DNA of 64,000 nt from Bathymodiolus brooksi (taxonomy: Eukaryota > Mollusca > Bivalvia > Mytilida > Modiolidae), in the NCBI GenBank assembly GCA_963680875.1, contig OY804582.1, forward strand, positions 47,820,646 through 47,884,645, read 5' to 3'. The notes below the pieces were generated by a model, which did not search any database, was not told the origin of the DNA, and was given only the letters and a program-made list of their open reading frames with translations. Shown here piece after piece: positions 32,896-43,564 of the stretch. A program made the translations under genes and the position numbers. Position 1 is the stretch's first letter, and every line of letters begins with the position of its first letter.

Positions 32896-33252
32896 CCCAT
32901 CAATGGCGTAAGGGTTAGGCGTGCTCGCCTCGAGTGCGGTAGGTTGTGCATTCGAGCACCGGTCGGGTCACACCAATACAGTATGGAGAAAGAGTAAAGA
33001 CTGGGAGGCTCAGAATCAGAATAATCTGTCAAAGTGGAGCGACATGTCCACCCGCGGTCTGTTGTTTCAGTGAGCTAGCACTATAAACATCCAACTCGTC
33101 TTGGTGGTTGTGAAAAAAGTGAACCAACTCAGCGTGTTGCTCTAGAACAAAGCGGACCTCATCATCGTCTCATTGAAAATTAACTTCTCGTCATGATATA
33201 GATGGAAAATGGCTGAATCGGCGATTAACAACACTCACTCAATCACTCACTC
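32896..33252 (+). mobile_element. tRNA-derived SINE (second family)
   Basis: The A-box-like AATGGCGTAAGGGTTAGGC and B-box-like GTGCATTCGAGCACC match the head of the 24258 element. The body has AGTGGAGCGACATGTCCACC and CTGTTGTTTCAGTGAGCTAG. It ends in a (ACTC)n run near 33230-33252. Confidence 0.78.
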
Positions 33253-34189
33253 TGATGGTCATCAATTTCACCAATAATATGGATAACTATTGCAATTATA
33301 TTTTGTAGACCAATCTGTAGCTTTATAATTAAATCTTACCATGCGTGTGTGACACTAACGAAAGAGGACATAATATACCAACATGCTTTTCTTTCATTTT
33401 TAAATTAAATTTACGAAACACACTTGATCTTCCTTCGGTTTTATTGATATCTAAATTACAGAAGTGTCAGTAGTATTACCAATAGGTTTATATTGCTGGG
33501 TCTGGCATATATGCTAGGATATCTTTAGTTTAATTTTTTTATCAGCAGTCACAGCCGCACTGCAGAGTTACTGCGATACTGCCTGTGGGTTCTGAGTATT
33601 CTGACAGATCTGTTAGAATTTAGTTCAATCAAGAACAAACCCATAAAATAGCATTGCTACGTTTGACTTATTTACTCATGGCATAAATGCTTCCTGTTCT
33701 AAACTTACATAAATATTCAAAGAATCAGTTCCAGCTTGTTTCCTAAATATAATAGCTAGCGTCGTATTTCATCTTTAAATCGCTGTAAAAGTTATTCAAA
33801 TGGACATTCCAATTACGGAAATGTTTTATTACTAATGTTCTCCAAATGGAATTCTAAAATTAAAAAAAACATGTACGTGATATATTGTTGATAAACAATA
33901 TTATTAGATAAGGCTAAAATTCCTAATAACATTTCATAATTTTCAGTCAGAAGATAGGTTCAGCATCCATTCCTAATACCTAGGTCGACTTAAGAATTAT
34001 TAAGCATGCCACTTAATAAACTCATCCACTCCAATAGATATCACAATGCAGCACTATCTAAGTTGAAATGATATTCTGGAGTGTGTGCTTCTTATCAGGA
34101 TTTCCTTAATATAAAACTACAGAATCAGGGTTCCTCTTTGTTAAGTTGAAGTCGTTATTTCGAATATTTTACGTTCGCATTCAGAAGTT
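33253..34189. other. Intronic spacer
   Basis: No repeat or exon was accepted. A phase-compatible open stretch after an acceptor at 33544-33545 (TTTTTTTATCAG) lacks a good donor and is listed among the rejected items. Confidence 0.4.
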
Positions 34190-34420
34190 GGTCAACACAT
34201 TTGGAATACCTGCGCCACAAATGGTCACGCACAACTAAACAGTGTAGTGACAATCCCGTCCTATTCTCGTTCGTGATTTATCAGCAAATTATAAATTATC
34301 ACATGATTTTTAACATGAGCAATTCAAACAATTCCACCAGTAGAGGGAGACCCGTTTACCTTCCGGAACACTTACTTTTACTCCTAATTCTAGTAGGCAA
34401 CGTATTGCTCATGCATTGCT
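34190..34420 (+). mobile_element. Retroelement 3'-region fragment
   Basis: This aligns in order with 28239-28400. It has GGAATACCTGCGCCACAAAT, CTCGTTCGTGATTTATCAGC and TTACCTTCCGGAACACTTAC. The short plus-strand frame here (34201-34443) belongs to this repeat, not to a gene. Confidence 0.5.
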
Positions 34421-34619
34421 CACGCGAACTTGATGAACGGTAGGAAATATCCATTTATCAAATGGCGATGAATCTTCTGTTTTTTATGTAAAATGTATTA
34501 TATACATGCCTTACTTATGCTATAACAACTGTTGACGTACATCATATAATATCAAGTATTGTTCAATTTGTTATATGTCAGTTAATTGGCTCTATCAGTC
34601 GACCATATACCAATGATAC

Positions 34620-34850
34620 AAACATCTGTTAGAAGAGTTTGAAGATACCAAAGGGGCAATCAGAATCCGTATATCGAAGAAGAACAGAGAACACAATAAT
34701 CAAAATAAAAATTACAAAATGACAAACAACGATCTACAAGACATACATAATACAACTAGAGATCGAGTAACATGAACCCCACTAAAAATCGGGGTTTGTA
34801 TACAATTTTGTATTGATATGTAATACAATTCAATAACTACGGGCCCCCTT
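34620..34850 (-). mobile_element. Retroelement 3'-region fragment, reverse
   Basis: The fragment begins with GAGTTTGAAGATACCAAAGG, the complement of the CTTTGGTATCTTCAAACTC terminus seen at 45224 and 48328. It ends near AGAGATCGAGTAACATGAAC. Confidence 0.65.
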
Positions 34851-34957
34851 GACCTGTGCTACCAAAAGCTAAACGTGAAAACTGCTATTCTTTTGTATCA
34901 AACTAATTTAATACACTATTGTATTTACATGTAATTAAAAAAATATTGCTTTTGTAG

Positions 34958-35062
34958 AGAGACAGAAGTAATGGTTAAGAAGACGAAACTGTCACCTGAA
35001 CTTCACGATCAGCCTAAACAACCCAAACAAGAGAAGAAGAAAGACCAACCACCAATCACAAA
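34958..35062 (+). CDS. B-box gene, exon 2 (105 nt, phase 2-2)
   Basis: The acceptor TTGCTTTTGTAG ends at 34957 and the donor AAA|GTAATT starts at 35063. The first base completes Gln257 (CA+A). The exon adds 34 codons and leaves AA. The encoded segment (residues 258-291) is highly charged, rich in Lys, Glu, Gln and Pro (for example VKKTKLSPELHDQPKQPKQE), so it is a flexible, probably disordered linker after the coiled coil. If the donor is not used, the frame stops at once (AAG TAA). Confidence 0.65.
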
Positions 35063-35109
35063 GTAATTAACACCAATGACTATATATTAATATCGTAAAT
35101 GTTAATAAA

Positions 35110-35610
35110 CGTTAGAGAATACCGAAGGGGCAATATAAATGTACAACCTAGAGAAACTAGCAATATAGGGTACACAAGACGCAGAAAAACAACACAAAAC
35201 ACAACACGATATGCGTTGGACACCACAATACACAACTAAGCATAAATAACGTAAACAAGACATGCGGACCTGCAAATAACGGGAGGTAAAGACGAACCGA
35301 GCATTGTTTTTATGCGGAACTCAGAGCGTAAATACACATCATAGAACAACACAAAAATCTAAAAAAGATGAGCAACACGGATCTCACGGGGTGACTTCAT
35401 GTGCTCTCGCAACCACTAAGCAGTTCCTGCTTCTTATAAGACGTCCACCGTGTTACTCATATATAGAGTCAAGTCCGCTAATTGTCTGTGCAGTTATAAG
35501 AGGACAGAGAATATCTACGTCAAAAGTAAAAGATCATTTGAGATATGGATATTTCGTAGTGGTCAACTCAATTGTGATGACAATCGTATAATTGTTGTTG
35601 CCTTGTTTGG
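35110..35610 (-). mobile_element. Retroelement 3'-region fragment, reverse
   Basis: It contains GAGAATACCGAAGGGGCAAT (complement of the element's terminus) and a downstream block, TCACGGGGTGACTTCATG followed by CAGTTCCTGCTTC, related to the reverse copy at 40440. The plus-strand frame at 35304-35591 lies inside it and is not a gene. Confidence 0.5.
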
Positions 35611-35666
35611 GTAGTTTTTTCATTAGCAGCTGAGCTCTGTCCAGACACTCACTGTACTGGACACAC

Positions 35667-36570
35667 GCTATATATATATGATAAACTCAGATCGACGTCC
35701 AGTCTCTAATCGACATCCAATCCTCTAATCGGCATCCACTGGCATCATTGTCTAAACTCACGGTCCAATGCCAATTTTAGGATATTCTCAAATCGGCGTC
35801 CTTTCCAAACTCTCATATCTATAGGCCCGGTTACACGATCAAAGTTTCCATCAACTATAATTGTAGCGACAGCTTTGTTTTTTAAATCTGTTTGTGTGTG
35901 TTTGTGTTTTTTTTAAGCCTTTTCCCATTCCTTAATATTATCTATAAGGGTAGAATCTACTTTGGCGGAACACGGAAGTCAGATATTGTAATAAACAAAG
36001 CGCATGACACATAACCTTTCATGTTGTTAACATGCGGATATGACAACACAATGGTTAAGTTTAAGGTTAGGGCTAGGGTTAGGTTAGGGTAAGGGTTAAG
36101 GTTAGGGTTAGTGTTAAGGTTAAGGTAAGGGTTAATGTTAGGGTTAGGGTTAGGATTAGGTTTAGTGTTCGGGTTAAAGTTAGGGTTAGAGTTAGGGTTA
36201 GTGTTAATGCTAGGGCTAGGGCTAGGATTAAGATTATAGTTAGGGTTAGGATTAAGGTTAGTGTTAGGGTCCGCTAAAGTAGAAGTACTCCTAGACACAA
36301 TATGATTTTATCTACAGAAACTATAAAATACATAGGCATTTTTGTCATCAAGAACCCCTCATCTGGAATCTGTTCTTGTCCCTTCTCCATCATTGCTTCA
36401 AAAACATTCCCTAACGGGTGAGACGTCATTTGAAGTATACGTCAGTGACGTCATTGGACGTCGATTTGGGAAAGTAGTAAAAGGCGATATATTTGAGAAA
36501 TGGACGCCGATTTGAGGATTGGACATCGATTAGAGAATGGACGTCGATCTGAGTCTTACATACATATAGC
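35667..36570. mobile_element. Inverted-repeat element enclosing telomere-like array
   Basis: The left arm (35667 onward: GCTATATATATATG, CTCAGATCGACGTCCA, TCTCTAATCGACATCCAATC) is the reverse complement of the right arm (GATTGGACATCGATTAGAGA, TGGACGTCGATCTGAG, ending at 36570). Each arm also carries several 20-25-bp subrepeats (TCTAATCGGCATCCA type). A second, inner inverted pair (CTACTTTGGCGGA at 35953; TCCGCTAAAGTAG at 36270) directly flanks the TTAGGG-like array. No coding capacity was seen. Confidence 0.75.
36056..36268 (+). repeat. Degenerate interstitial telomere-like repeat
   Basis: About 35 units of GGTTAG/TTAGGG and one-base variants (GTTAGGGTTAGTGTTAAGG and similar) are present. 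Molluscan telomeres are TTAGGG (established knowledge). The array is too degenerate and too short to be an active chromosome end. Confidence 0.9.
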
Positions 36571-36957
36571 TTATTGGTTGTGAAATGTAAACTCTATCCG
36601 CTGGTGATGCTGAAATATTGTTAGTGATGAAAGGGGAGTTGACTTTTTAAAAAGTGATGCAATTGCGTTTGTCATAGTGTTTTGATCTTAATCTCCCCCC
36701 ATTGTCGATTACAACGTGAAGGAAAAGGTACGAAGCAGATTTTCAGAATCAGTAGTATCCTTAGCTTCACTGTATATACAATGATTTGTTTTCTTCAAAA
36801 TTGATACATGAGTCAATAATGTGTGTAGCGAATGACAATTCATACAAAAGAATGAGGTAAAACACGCCATATTATATACTTTACTTGTATTTTTGTAGGT
36901 CCACCATTACAGGGACATATATACAATAACAATATAATACTACACGTTACATAATGT

Positions 36958-37060
36958 GCTAGTGACCAAATACGATATAGACGGTGTCAGTAAAGTACAT
37001 ACATGAAGAGAGTCTATGGAACTCACTAACACTGTATGTATCGTATTAGGTCACTACCGA
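36958..37060. mobile_element. Hairpin element
   Basis: The left arm (CTAGTGACCAAATACGATAT...) pairs with the right arm (...ATCGTATTAGGTCACTACC). The arms are about 37 bp around a loop of about 25 bp, with several mismatches. It lies inside intron 2. Confidence 0.6.
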
Positions 37061-37229
37061 ACTCTGTAGCGAATATATCTTACCGAGTACACCATCGTGA
37101 GGGATTCATAAATATTTGTACTTAAAGTCATAGATATTATACGTGTTGAAGTGATATATTTGATTCACTGTAGCAATATTGATGACATTGGAATTTTGGG
37201 ACCGACATATCTGCAACATAACAAAAGGG

Positions 37230-37470
37230 CCGTTGTGGTCGTGATGTTTTGGTAGTTTGATTTACATCTACCTATGCAATCAGTACCTATCACAACTAAA
37301 GTTGTGAGGTCGAATCCCACTCTTGTCAAGGTTCATTCGATGCAACTGTATGTGTTTGTCAGTGACTTGTGGCAGATCGGTGCTTTTCTCCGGGTTCATC
37401 CGCCAATACAAATGACCACCACGATATAGCTGAACTATTGTTGTAAGACGCTAAAAACAATAATTCCAAC
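37230..37470 (+). mobile_element. SINE (central-box family)
   Basis: The head is GTTGTGGTCGTGATG and the B-box-like stretch is GAGGTCGAATCCCAC. The central box is partly decayed (CTCCGGGTTCATCCGCC), and the tail carries ATATAGCTGAACTATTG. It lies in intron 2. Confidence 0.75.
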
Positions 37471-37792
37471 ACTTAGGCTGAAACAATGGATATCAATAAC
37501 GCATTTTAAATCAGAGAATCAGTTTGATTGTTTTCCTGTTTGCTTACAACAAGAACGTAACTCTACTACTAGCCGTGCATCAAAAATACAAGAAGATTAC
37601 TACAAGAGAACTTGTCCCGCTTATTTACTATAAACCAATAATAGAGGCACGCATAAGAAATATATTATGATACACATGTACAAAAAGGGTAAAACAAGAT
37701 ACACACATATTTGTAATTAGTACTTAGATTTTAATTTCTATCTTTAAAATTAACAATTTCAATTACATTATTAATTTATTTATTCTTTCTAG

Positions 37793-37837
37793 AGCAACAG
37801 CTGTGAGACAGTACAGATATACATGCGGCACGTGTAG
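37793..37837 (+). CDS. B-box gene, exon 3 (45 nt, phase 2-2)
   Basis: The acceptor TTTATTCTTTCTAG ends at 37792 and the donor AG|GTAGGT starts at 37838. The first base completes a Lys codon (AA+A). Fourteen codons follow (ATAVRQYRYTCGTC) and AG is left over. Read-through would hit TAG at once. Length is divisible by three and both boundaries are phase 2. The CxxC pair at the end of the peptide is notable but too short to call a zinc site. Confidence 0.55.
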   Translation, partial: SNSCETVQIYMRHV

Positions 37838-39044
37838 GTAGGTAATATATTTAGTCAGTGTTCTAATAAATCTTAATTCAATATATCGTAAATAGTACAG
37901 CCACTCTTAATCAGACACTTTAATTAATGTACCCGTAGACAGAAACCCACTAATCATAAACGTTATAAGATGTAATAACAAAATAACATGGATATCGAGG
38001 GAAAATCATCTTTACGGGAGGATGCGTGTCCTACCAGTACTAGTTAAAGCTATACACCAACATGTTATATGATTGCCTCTGTATACCTCACTTAAATGGA
38101 AATTGTAGAAAGCAATAGCTTCAGCAATGTCAGTTACAGCCAGTTTGATAGCTAAGAACCAAGCATATTTTTAGGATGTGCCACTCGAATCGACTACATG
38201 TGAGCATATACTATTTTATGCATATTTGATTTTCAAGTTCAGTATGATGATACGATTTCAGTTATATATATATTGCACCCATTCTAGTATAAAAGAGGTA
38301 GATCCGTTAATCTTGATATCTATGTTTTTATTTTGATTTATTATTCATGACATGCATGGATAATATAAACTGGTGCAATAAAAACAACCATCCACAGACA
38401 GGTGTGTCATATTATTTTATCATGTGGGAATGTAAGGTTCAGATTCAGCAATACTTTCAAATGAAATATGTTGTACTCAAATATAATTCACTTAGGTTGA
38501 CTAGAATGGCATAGTTTGATAATTTGGGCATTGTGACTAATTCGGGATGTGTATGTTAAATATAATTGATTAACAAATAGTTTTGGTTTCAACACATGGT
38601 ATACGGTTATGAAGAAGAAACAGATAGGAAAACAATATCATGTTGCTTCTTTGACCAGCAGGTTTATTTTCGCTTCGGATCATTTAACTGCAGCTTCATT
38701 ATTTCTTAAAGCAGTATTATATGTTAATTGTGAACATCACACAGCGCTACAATCCAATCGCAATCTTTGATATTAGGCAGTGTAAATGCTACTCCAACTG
38801 AAGAAAACATTCAGGCTTTCAGAAGTGAAAGGTGGACCGGGTATGGAGATATTGAACTCCATTTTAATTGATCTAGAAACATATTTACGCTTACCTCTGT
38901 GAATATGCAATGTATACTTATATATATATAAGATTATTTACAATTACCGTACACCAGATGTATATTATTTGTTATTCAAAGTTTATCTGTTGAGGTATTT
39001 TCTTCACATTTTTTACTTACAACATATATATTTGTTTATTGTAG
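37838..39044 (+). other. Intron 3 of the B-box gene
   Basis: It starts GTAGGT and ends TTTGTTTATTGTAG. It is AT-rich and I recognise no transposon in it. Confidence 0.5.
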
Positions 39045-39062
39045 TACAGGACGTCTTTCTGA
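39045..39062 (+). CDS. B-box gene, micro-exon 4 (18 nt, phase 2-2)
   Basis: The acceptor TTTGTTTATTGTAG ends at 39044 and the perfect donor GA|GTAAGT starts at 39063. The exon completes Ser (AG+T), adds TGRLS and leaves GA. It is far too short to be found by open-frame searches. Support comes from the splice sites, the 3n length, phase agreement and position between two similar exons. Read-through gives GAG TAA. Confidence 0.55.
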   Translation, partial: YRTSF

Positions 39063-40309
39063 GTAAGTAGCATTTCTGAGTAATATTATTTAATATTTAA
39101 CAAATTCATAGACAAATCAGTATCCTTTATAAAAGCTTAAACATGACAGTGGGATAAACTAATCAGAAATCAACCGTAGTCTTCATATTCTGATTGAACA
39201 TCTGTTTCCATAGTATCAGTTTTATGTGTCCTTTTCATATGCATCAAACTATAGATTATTTACAATGACTACTTCATTTGGGTCAATTAAGTATCAATTA
39301 CTGTATGACTATCTTTTGTTAAGGAACAGGTGAGAGGAAACATTGTAGAGGGATATCATACATAGATGGGTAAATTAAAACTAAATTATGTTGAACAAAA
39401 CACTAGTGTAGTGTTCGCTGCACATCATATTAAATTCACAAACACAATTCTTACATCTACAATGCACCACATTTTGTTTTATTATGCTAGAATAAAATAA
39501 TCGTCGAAAGATAACATATGCACAGACATGTAGTCAGGATAGTATATTAGTAAATAGAAAACAAAACAAAACGTAAATAAAACTAAAGATCGAGCAACAC
39601 GAACCCAACTAAAAACAATATTTTTTTGGAGCAATACATAGTGCATGCGAAGTCACAGGACTTGATGGAACGATCTCCCTGGTGATCCAAAGAGATATTG
39701 TTACTTTGAAAATTCAAGACCGGTATCATTACCTATGATTTAAGGGACATTTATTATTTCTTTTATCAGAATTTCTATTCTGTGGATATAAGATAGCTAA
39801 AAAATATCAACTTCCACAGAACTGCATTGCTTGCCAACTGACTACATATGCCACCAATTTTTTCTCGACGGTCTTTTATGCATTGCTATATTTTCCAAAG
39901 CAATTCTAAATACTGATCTTTGCTTGTTTAAAACATTATTTTAACGTCTTTTTAACAGTTATTGTATGCAATAGTCACTACGATTGTTATTGCGGTTGCT
40001 TGGGAGATTTGTCAGGTGGATAAAGGGTTCTTTTTCATGCACAATTAGATGAAAATAACATAATTTGCAAAAAAAACTGTTGAACCAGCTAATTGCTAAA
40101 AAAATTGTATTGTTATCAGCAAAGTTCAAATCTCTATAAATTGTATAGCAAATAATGTCTGTTACAGACAGAATATTCTAGGTATCAATATAAGAAATAA
40201 TACTATGCAATACAAGGAAAGCTTAAACAGTGATGGTCAACACTTTGAGCAATATTAACAAAACGAACAATGACAACAAACAAAAACCCACGACATACGA
40301 CACTGGAAG

Positions 40310-40650
40310 AAATGCTTGAAGATACCAACGTGGTAATCATAAGCCGTCAATCGAAAAAAAAGTTATAATACAATGACCAAAAGAAAAAAGACCAAAGGAC
40401 ACACAATGATGTAAAAACACTGTGTAGAAACCTACAGATCGGGGATGACCTCATGCATTCCGGAAGGATAAACAGTTCCGATCTCATCTGTAGTACCTGT
40501 CGTATTACTCTTGTAACAAACCCACTGATAATTCATCAATATGGTAAGGGTCAGATTATGATTACGACAAACGGAATATAATCGTGGTCGTTTGTGACTC
40601 AGATATCCCATAATATTATATACTCATACATATCTTGAATCTGATTTGAT
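40310..40650 (-). mobile_element. Retroelement 3'-region fragment, reverse
   Basis: It begins CTTGAAGATACCAACGTGG and continues through AGATCGGGGATGACCTCATG, TTCCGGAAGGATAAACAG and TCTTGTAACAAACCCAC. These are complements of blocks seen in plus orientation after the reverse-transcriptase relic (for example GTTACAAGA-type and CTTCCGGAGCACCTGAG-type motifs). A tiny related piece (AGATCGAGCAACACGAACCC) is at 39587-39606. Confidence 0.55.
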
Positions 40651-40933
40651 GAAACACTGTCACGTGATAGTTATCCATTCGTTGGGTCAACCGCTAATCG
40701 TAAGCTCTCATAGTAAGGTCTACCGCTCGCGAGGAAATCCCAAGAAAATTCCCACGTGAGCCTCACGTATTTCCAGTTATAGTTACTTCCCTTGATTCAA
40801 TATACAACAAACATGGCGTCTAGCGACAGGTTCGTCGCCTTAGGTGAAGAAGAATTTTTTTTCGAATATTTTCGCAAAGCCGCAGGTATACTATTACTTG
40901 GTGTCTGATGCAAAAATATTCGATATAATATAG

Positions 40934-41044
40934 CAATTATCACCCTTGTTGGAGTGCGACCCGACGGTTTGTCTCCCCTCGAGTGACCTTACTTTTCTCT
41001 GGGAGACAAACCGTCGGGTCACACTCCAACAAGGGTGACAATTG
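40934..41044. mobile_element. Hairpin MITE, 111 bp
   Basis: The arms of about 43 bp are almost perfectly complementary: CAATTATCACCCTTGTTGGA at the left end and TCCAACAAGGGTGACAATTG at the right, with a single mismatch there. The inner blocks CCCGACGGTTTGTCTCCC / GGGAGACAAACCGTCGGG are perfect. The loop is about 25 bp. High arm identity suggests recent activity or gene conversion. Confidence 0.85.
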
Positions 41045-41924
41045 TGAAACATTAACAAAGACATGATTGCGACAGTAAATCCCTTGGTTCAGTAGCTCCT
41101 TTGTTAGCATTAAATCTATACCAAGAAAATCACAAGCTCTTGAATATCGGAATAACTGACAGATATATACTCAATATGCAGGCATTGCATGCACAAATGT
41201 ATAAATGGAATGGTAAAAATGGGTCAATTGATATCATATCTTTGTCCTATAATGCTTGGTTCTTACCCGTCCCCCTTTGTCAATTTCTAGGTGTAGGATC
41301 ATGCTTCCCCGGATAGTAAGGACAATATTGTCTAACTCGTCTATTAATAGAATCACTGGCATTGGGGAATGCAACGAATTTGTTCTTTATTCTTCTCATC
41401 AATATTATATTGTTGTTGTAAAATTCCTCAATAATTATGTTGAAACAATACTCGAACTAATGCAATACTATAATGTATAGCCCACATCAATATTCAAGCA
41501 AAGATATCCCAGTCGATTCCAATTTGTTTGGCTACGTTTATTTTAGTCATCTAGGCCTAAACATAGTCTTATAAAGTTCATTCCCAATAATGACTATGAA
41601 TTGCAGTGATGGGTTCTTCTTTACTTATATGAATAAGATTACACTATTACATATACCGTTCGTATTTTATCACACTGTTCTATTTTTATTTTGAGTTGAC
41701 ACATTATGATTATGGTTAGCGGTTCGCGAAGTAGCACGGGGATCGTAACATTTTGGGAAGCCTCAAGGATTTATTTTAAACTTTCAAGGAGGTTTTCAAT
41801 AGTGGTGGTCTAGTATGCAAATTAAAATGTCCTTTTCCCCGATCCATGTAGAGCAAATGTTTTTTTTTATTAACAGGAAAAGTATAAAGTGGGCAGGAAA
41901 TAATGCATATTCTAAAATAATGTC

Positions 41925-42130
41925 ACTAGTTGATCAGAGCAGTGTTTTATATATCACAGTTTGTCCTTTTGTCAGCTTCCCTTTGGCCATTATATTGTCT
42001 GTCTTTTGTCAGTTTCCCTTTGGCCATGATATTGTCTGGTTTTTTTCGATGTACGGCTTCTGGTTACCTCGTTGATACCTTAAAACCCTTCTTGCGCTCT
42101 TGCGAAACTATCTGCCCGTTATGTGTTTTT
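41925..42130 (+). mobile_element. Retroelement 3'-end fragment
   Basis: It contains GTTTTATATATCACAGTTTG, TCAGTTTCCCTTTGGCCATG, ATATTGTCTG and TACGGCTTCTGGTTACCTC. These blocks recur at 42330-42440 and 53970-54070. They form the extreme 3' end of the dispersed element. Confidence 0.7.
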
Positions 42131-42224
42131 TTAAAGTAAATAAGTTTACTTGTACTGATATCCTACGCGAATTCAATATCAGATGATGTTCCTTTCGTAT
42201 TACAGGAAAACGAAGAATGCCACT

Positions 42225-42480
42225 AGTAGAACAGATATTTCATATTCCCCACCAGCCGGGGCACCTGAGTTCACCACGTCCTTGTTCTTTGTATAGTTCG
42301 AGTTGTTCAATCTTTAGTTTTCTGAGCAATATTTTATATATCACAGTTTGTCCTTTTGTCAGTTTCCCTTTGGCAATGATATTGTCTGCCTTTTTTTATG
42401 TACGGCTTCTGGTTACCTCTTTGATATCTTCAAACCTTTCTTGCACTCTTACGAAATTGGCATATGCCCGTTAACTGTTT
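42225..42480 (+). mobile_element. Retroelement 3'-end fragment
   Basis: It is homologous to 41925-42130 and extends further 5', with GGGGCACCTGAGTTCACCAC and GTTCGAGTTGTTCAATCTTT. The acceptor-like site at 42205 precedes an open frame of 29 codons, which belongs to this repeat. Confidence 0.7.
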
Positions 42481-42920
42481 TTTAAAGTAAGTACAGATGG
42501 TTTGCATTTTCCTGTTTTGCTTATTAATTGCCAGGGAAAATTTGCAATTTTGTGGGAATTTTATTTTTTGTTCACTTTGTTGTTTTTGGCTGTGCATAAC
42601 ATATGTTGTAGATATCATAAATGGAAGACATTTTTGGTGGGTCTACTGTTAGGACAATACTTTTCTTTCGTTTCTTTTTGTTTGGTTTTTTCTATATAAT
42701 GAACACGGTACATAATTAGATTAAAAAAAGAACATTTTTGTAACGACAATCTTATAAGGTTGACATCAATAATTCTTAACCCGAGAAGGATTGTTTTCCA
42801 TTGCGCTAAGCTTCCACGAAAAACAACTCTGCAATAGCTCAAATACTAATATTATATACATATGTCTGTCGATAATTAATTATTAGTATAAAATATAATG
42901 ATTATTATCTTATTTTTCAG

Positions 42921-42935
42921 AAAAGTACCAAGACA
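42921..42935 (+). CDS. B-box gene, micro-exon 5 (15 nt, phase 2-2)
   Basis: The acceptor ATCTTATTTTTCAG ends at 42920 and the perfect donor ACA|GTAAGT starts at 42936. The exon completes Glu (GA+A), adds KVPR and leaves CA. The boundaries and 3n length agree with the other small exons. Read-through gives CAG TAA, the same unspliced ending as exon 1. Confidence 0.55.
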
Positions 42936-42960
42936 GTAAGTATTTATTGACATTTATAAT

Positions 42961-43392
42961 ATATTAACATTAGTTTTATTAGAGTAAGAGGAGTAGAATA
43001 TCATTTATTATGCTATGTGTCTACATACACACAAACCTGGTGTAAATCGTAGCATATACAGATCGTACTACACCTTAATGTCTTGTCGATAATATAAATC
43101 CCTAGGATTACATAGGAACCTTCCACTAATGTCATACTGCTTCTGTATCAGCATATAATGTAGATAATAGAAATCCCTCTGATTACCTAGAAGCCGTCCA
43201 CTTATGCCATACTGCTTCTGTATCAGTATATAATGTAGATAATAGAAATCCCTAGGATTACATAGAAACATTCCACTTATATCATACTGCTTCTGTATCA
43301 GTATATAATGTAGATAATAGAAATCCCTAGGATTACCTAGAAACATTCCACTTATGTCATACTGCTTCTGTATCAGTATATACTATAAATAA
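42961..43392 (-). repeat. Dispersed repeat with 75-bp tandem units
   Basis: About four 75-bp units (ATAATGTAGATAATAGAAAT, CCCTAGGATTAC...) lie at about 43080-43392. They are preceded by a unique segment (42961-43080) that recurs at 48080-48195. Since 75 is a multiple of three, the minus strand reads as a 25-residue repeat (NPRDFYYLHYILIQKQY), which explains the 92-codon frame. A gene is unlikely because the other copy at 48080-48260 keeps only part of one unit. Confidence 0.75.
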
Positions 43393-43564
43393 CTTTCATA
43401 TATCACATTGTTGTATTCTACCAATGATGAACCACAGTTAATAGATGTGTCCATTTATTCCATAATTTATAATATTTGTTAATAACTTGGGTATACATTG
43501 AATATATTTAATGGAACGATTAAATCAACACGAAGTATTAAAAGATACATGTAATAACACCATA

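Larger units (their letters stand above)
30800..34957 (+). other. Intron 1 of the B-box gene
   Basis: The intron starts GTAAGT and ends TTGCTTTTGTAG. It contains a hAT-like MITE (31866), SINEs (32220, 32896) and retroelement fragments (31550, 34190, 34620). An additional acceptor at 30918-30919 (TTTATTTTTCATTCAG) opens a frame of 20 codons ending in TGA at 30981. It could be an alternative terminal exon after a 120-bp intron. Other frames here (for example minus-strand 31175-31489) lack support. Confidence 0.6.
39063..42920 (+). other. Intron 4 of the B-box gene
   Basis: It starts GTAAGT and ends TCTTATTTTTCAG. It holds retroelement fragments (39580, 40310, 41925, 42225) and the MITE at 40934. 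A possible 57-nt exon at 39959-40015 is phase-incompatible and was rejected. The frames around 41101-41480 and 41815-42139 have no recognisable domains. Confidence 0.5.

Noticed and set aside
33546..33653. Open stretch of about 34 codons after an acceptor at 33545
   Set aside because: It is phase-compatible on entry, but no good donor gives a phase-2 exit, and composition does not match the linker exons.
34397..34439. Possible exon between CTAGTAG and CG|GTAGGA
   Set aside because: It is 43 nt long, not a multiple of three, and has a stop in the required frame.
36056..36268. True chromosome end or fusion point
   Set aside because: The repeat is short, highly degenerate and enclosed by inverted repeats of an element, with ordinary sequence on both sides.
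36899..36930. Acceptor-like TTGTATTTTTGTAG followed by a short frame
   Set aside because: A stop comes after about ten codons and no donor is present. It could only be a terminal exon and has no support.
39959..40015. 57-nt segment with acceptor TCTTTTTAACAG and donor CAG|GTGGAT
   Set aside because: Although 3n long and, in frame 0, reading as a hydrophobic helix (LLYAIVTTIVIAVAWEICQ), it meets a stop in the phase-2 frame the other exons use.
42206..42295. 29-codon open stretch after TTTCGTATTACAG
   Set aside because: The segment aligns with the dispersed retroelement 3' region (GGGGCACCTGAGTTCACCAC), so the open frame is repeat sequence.
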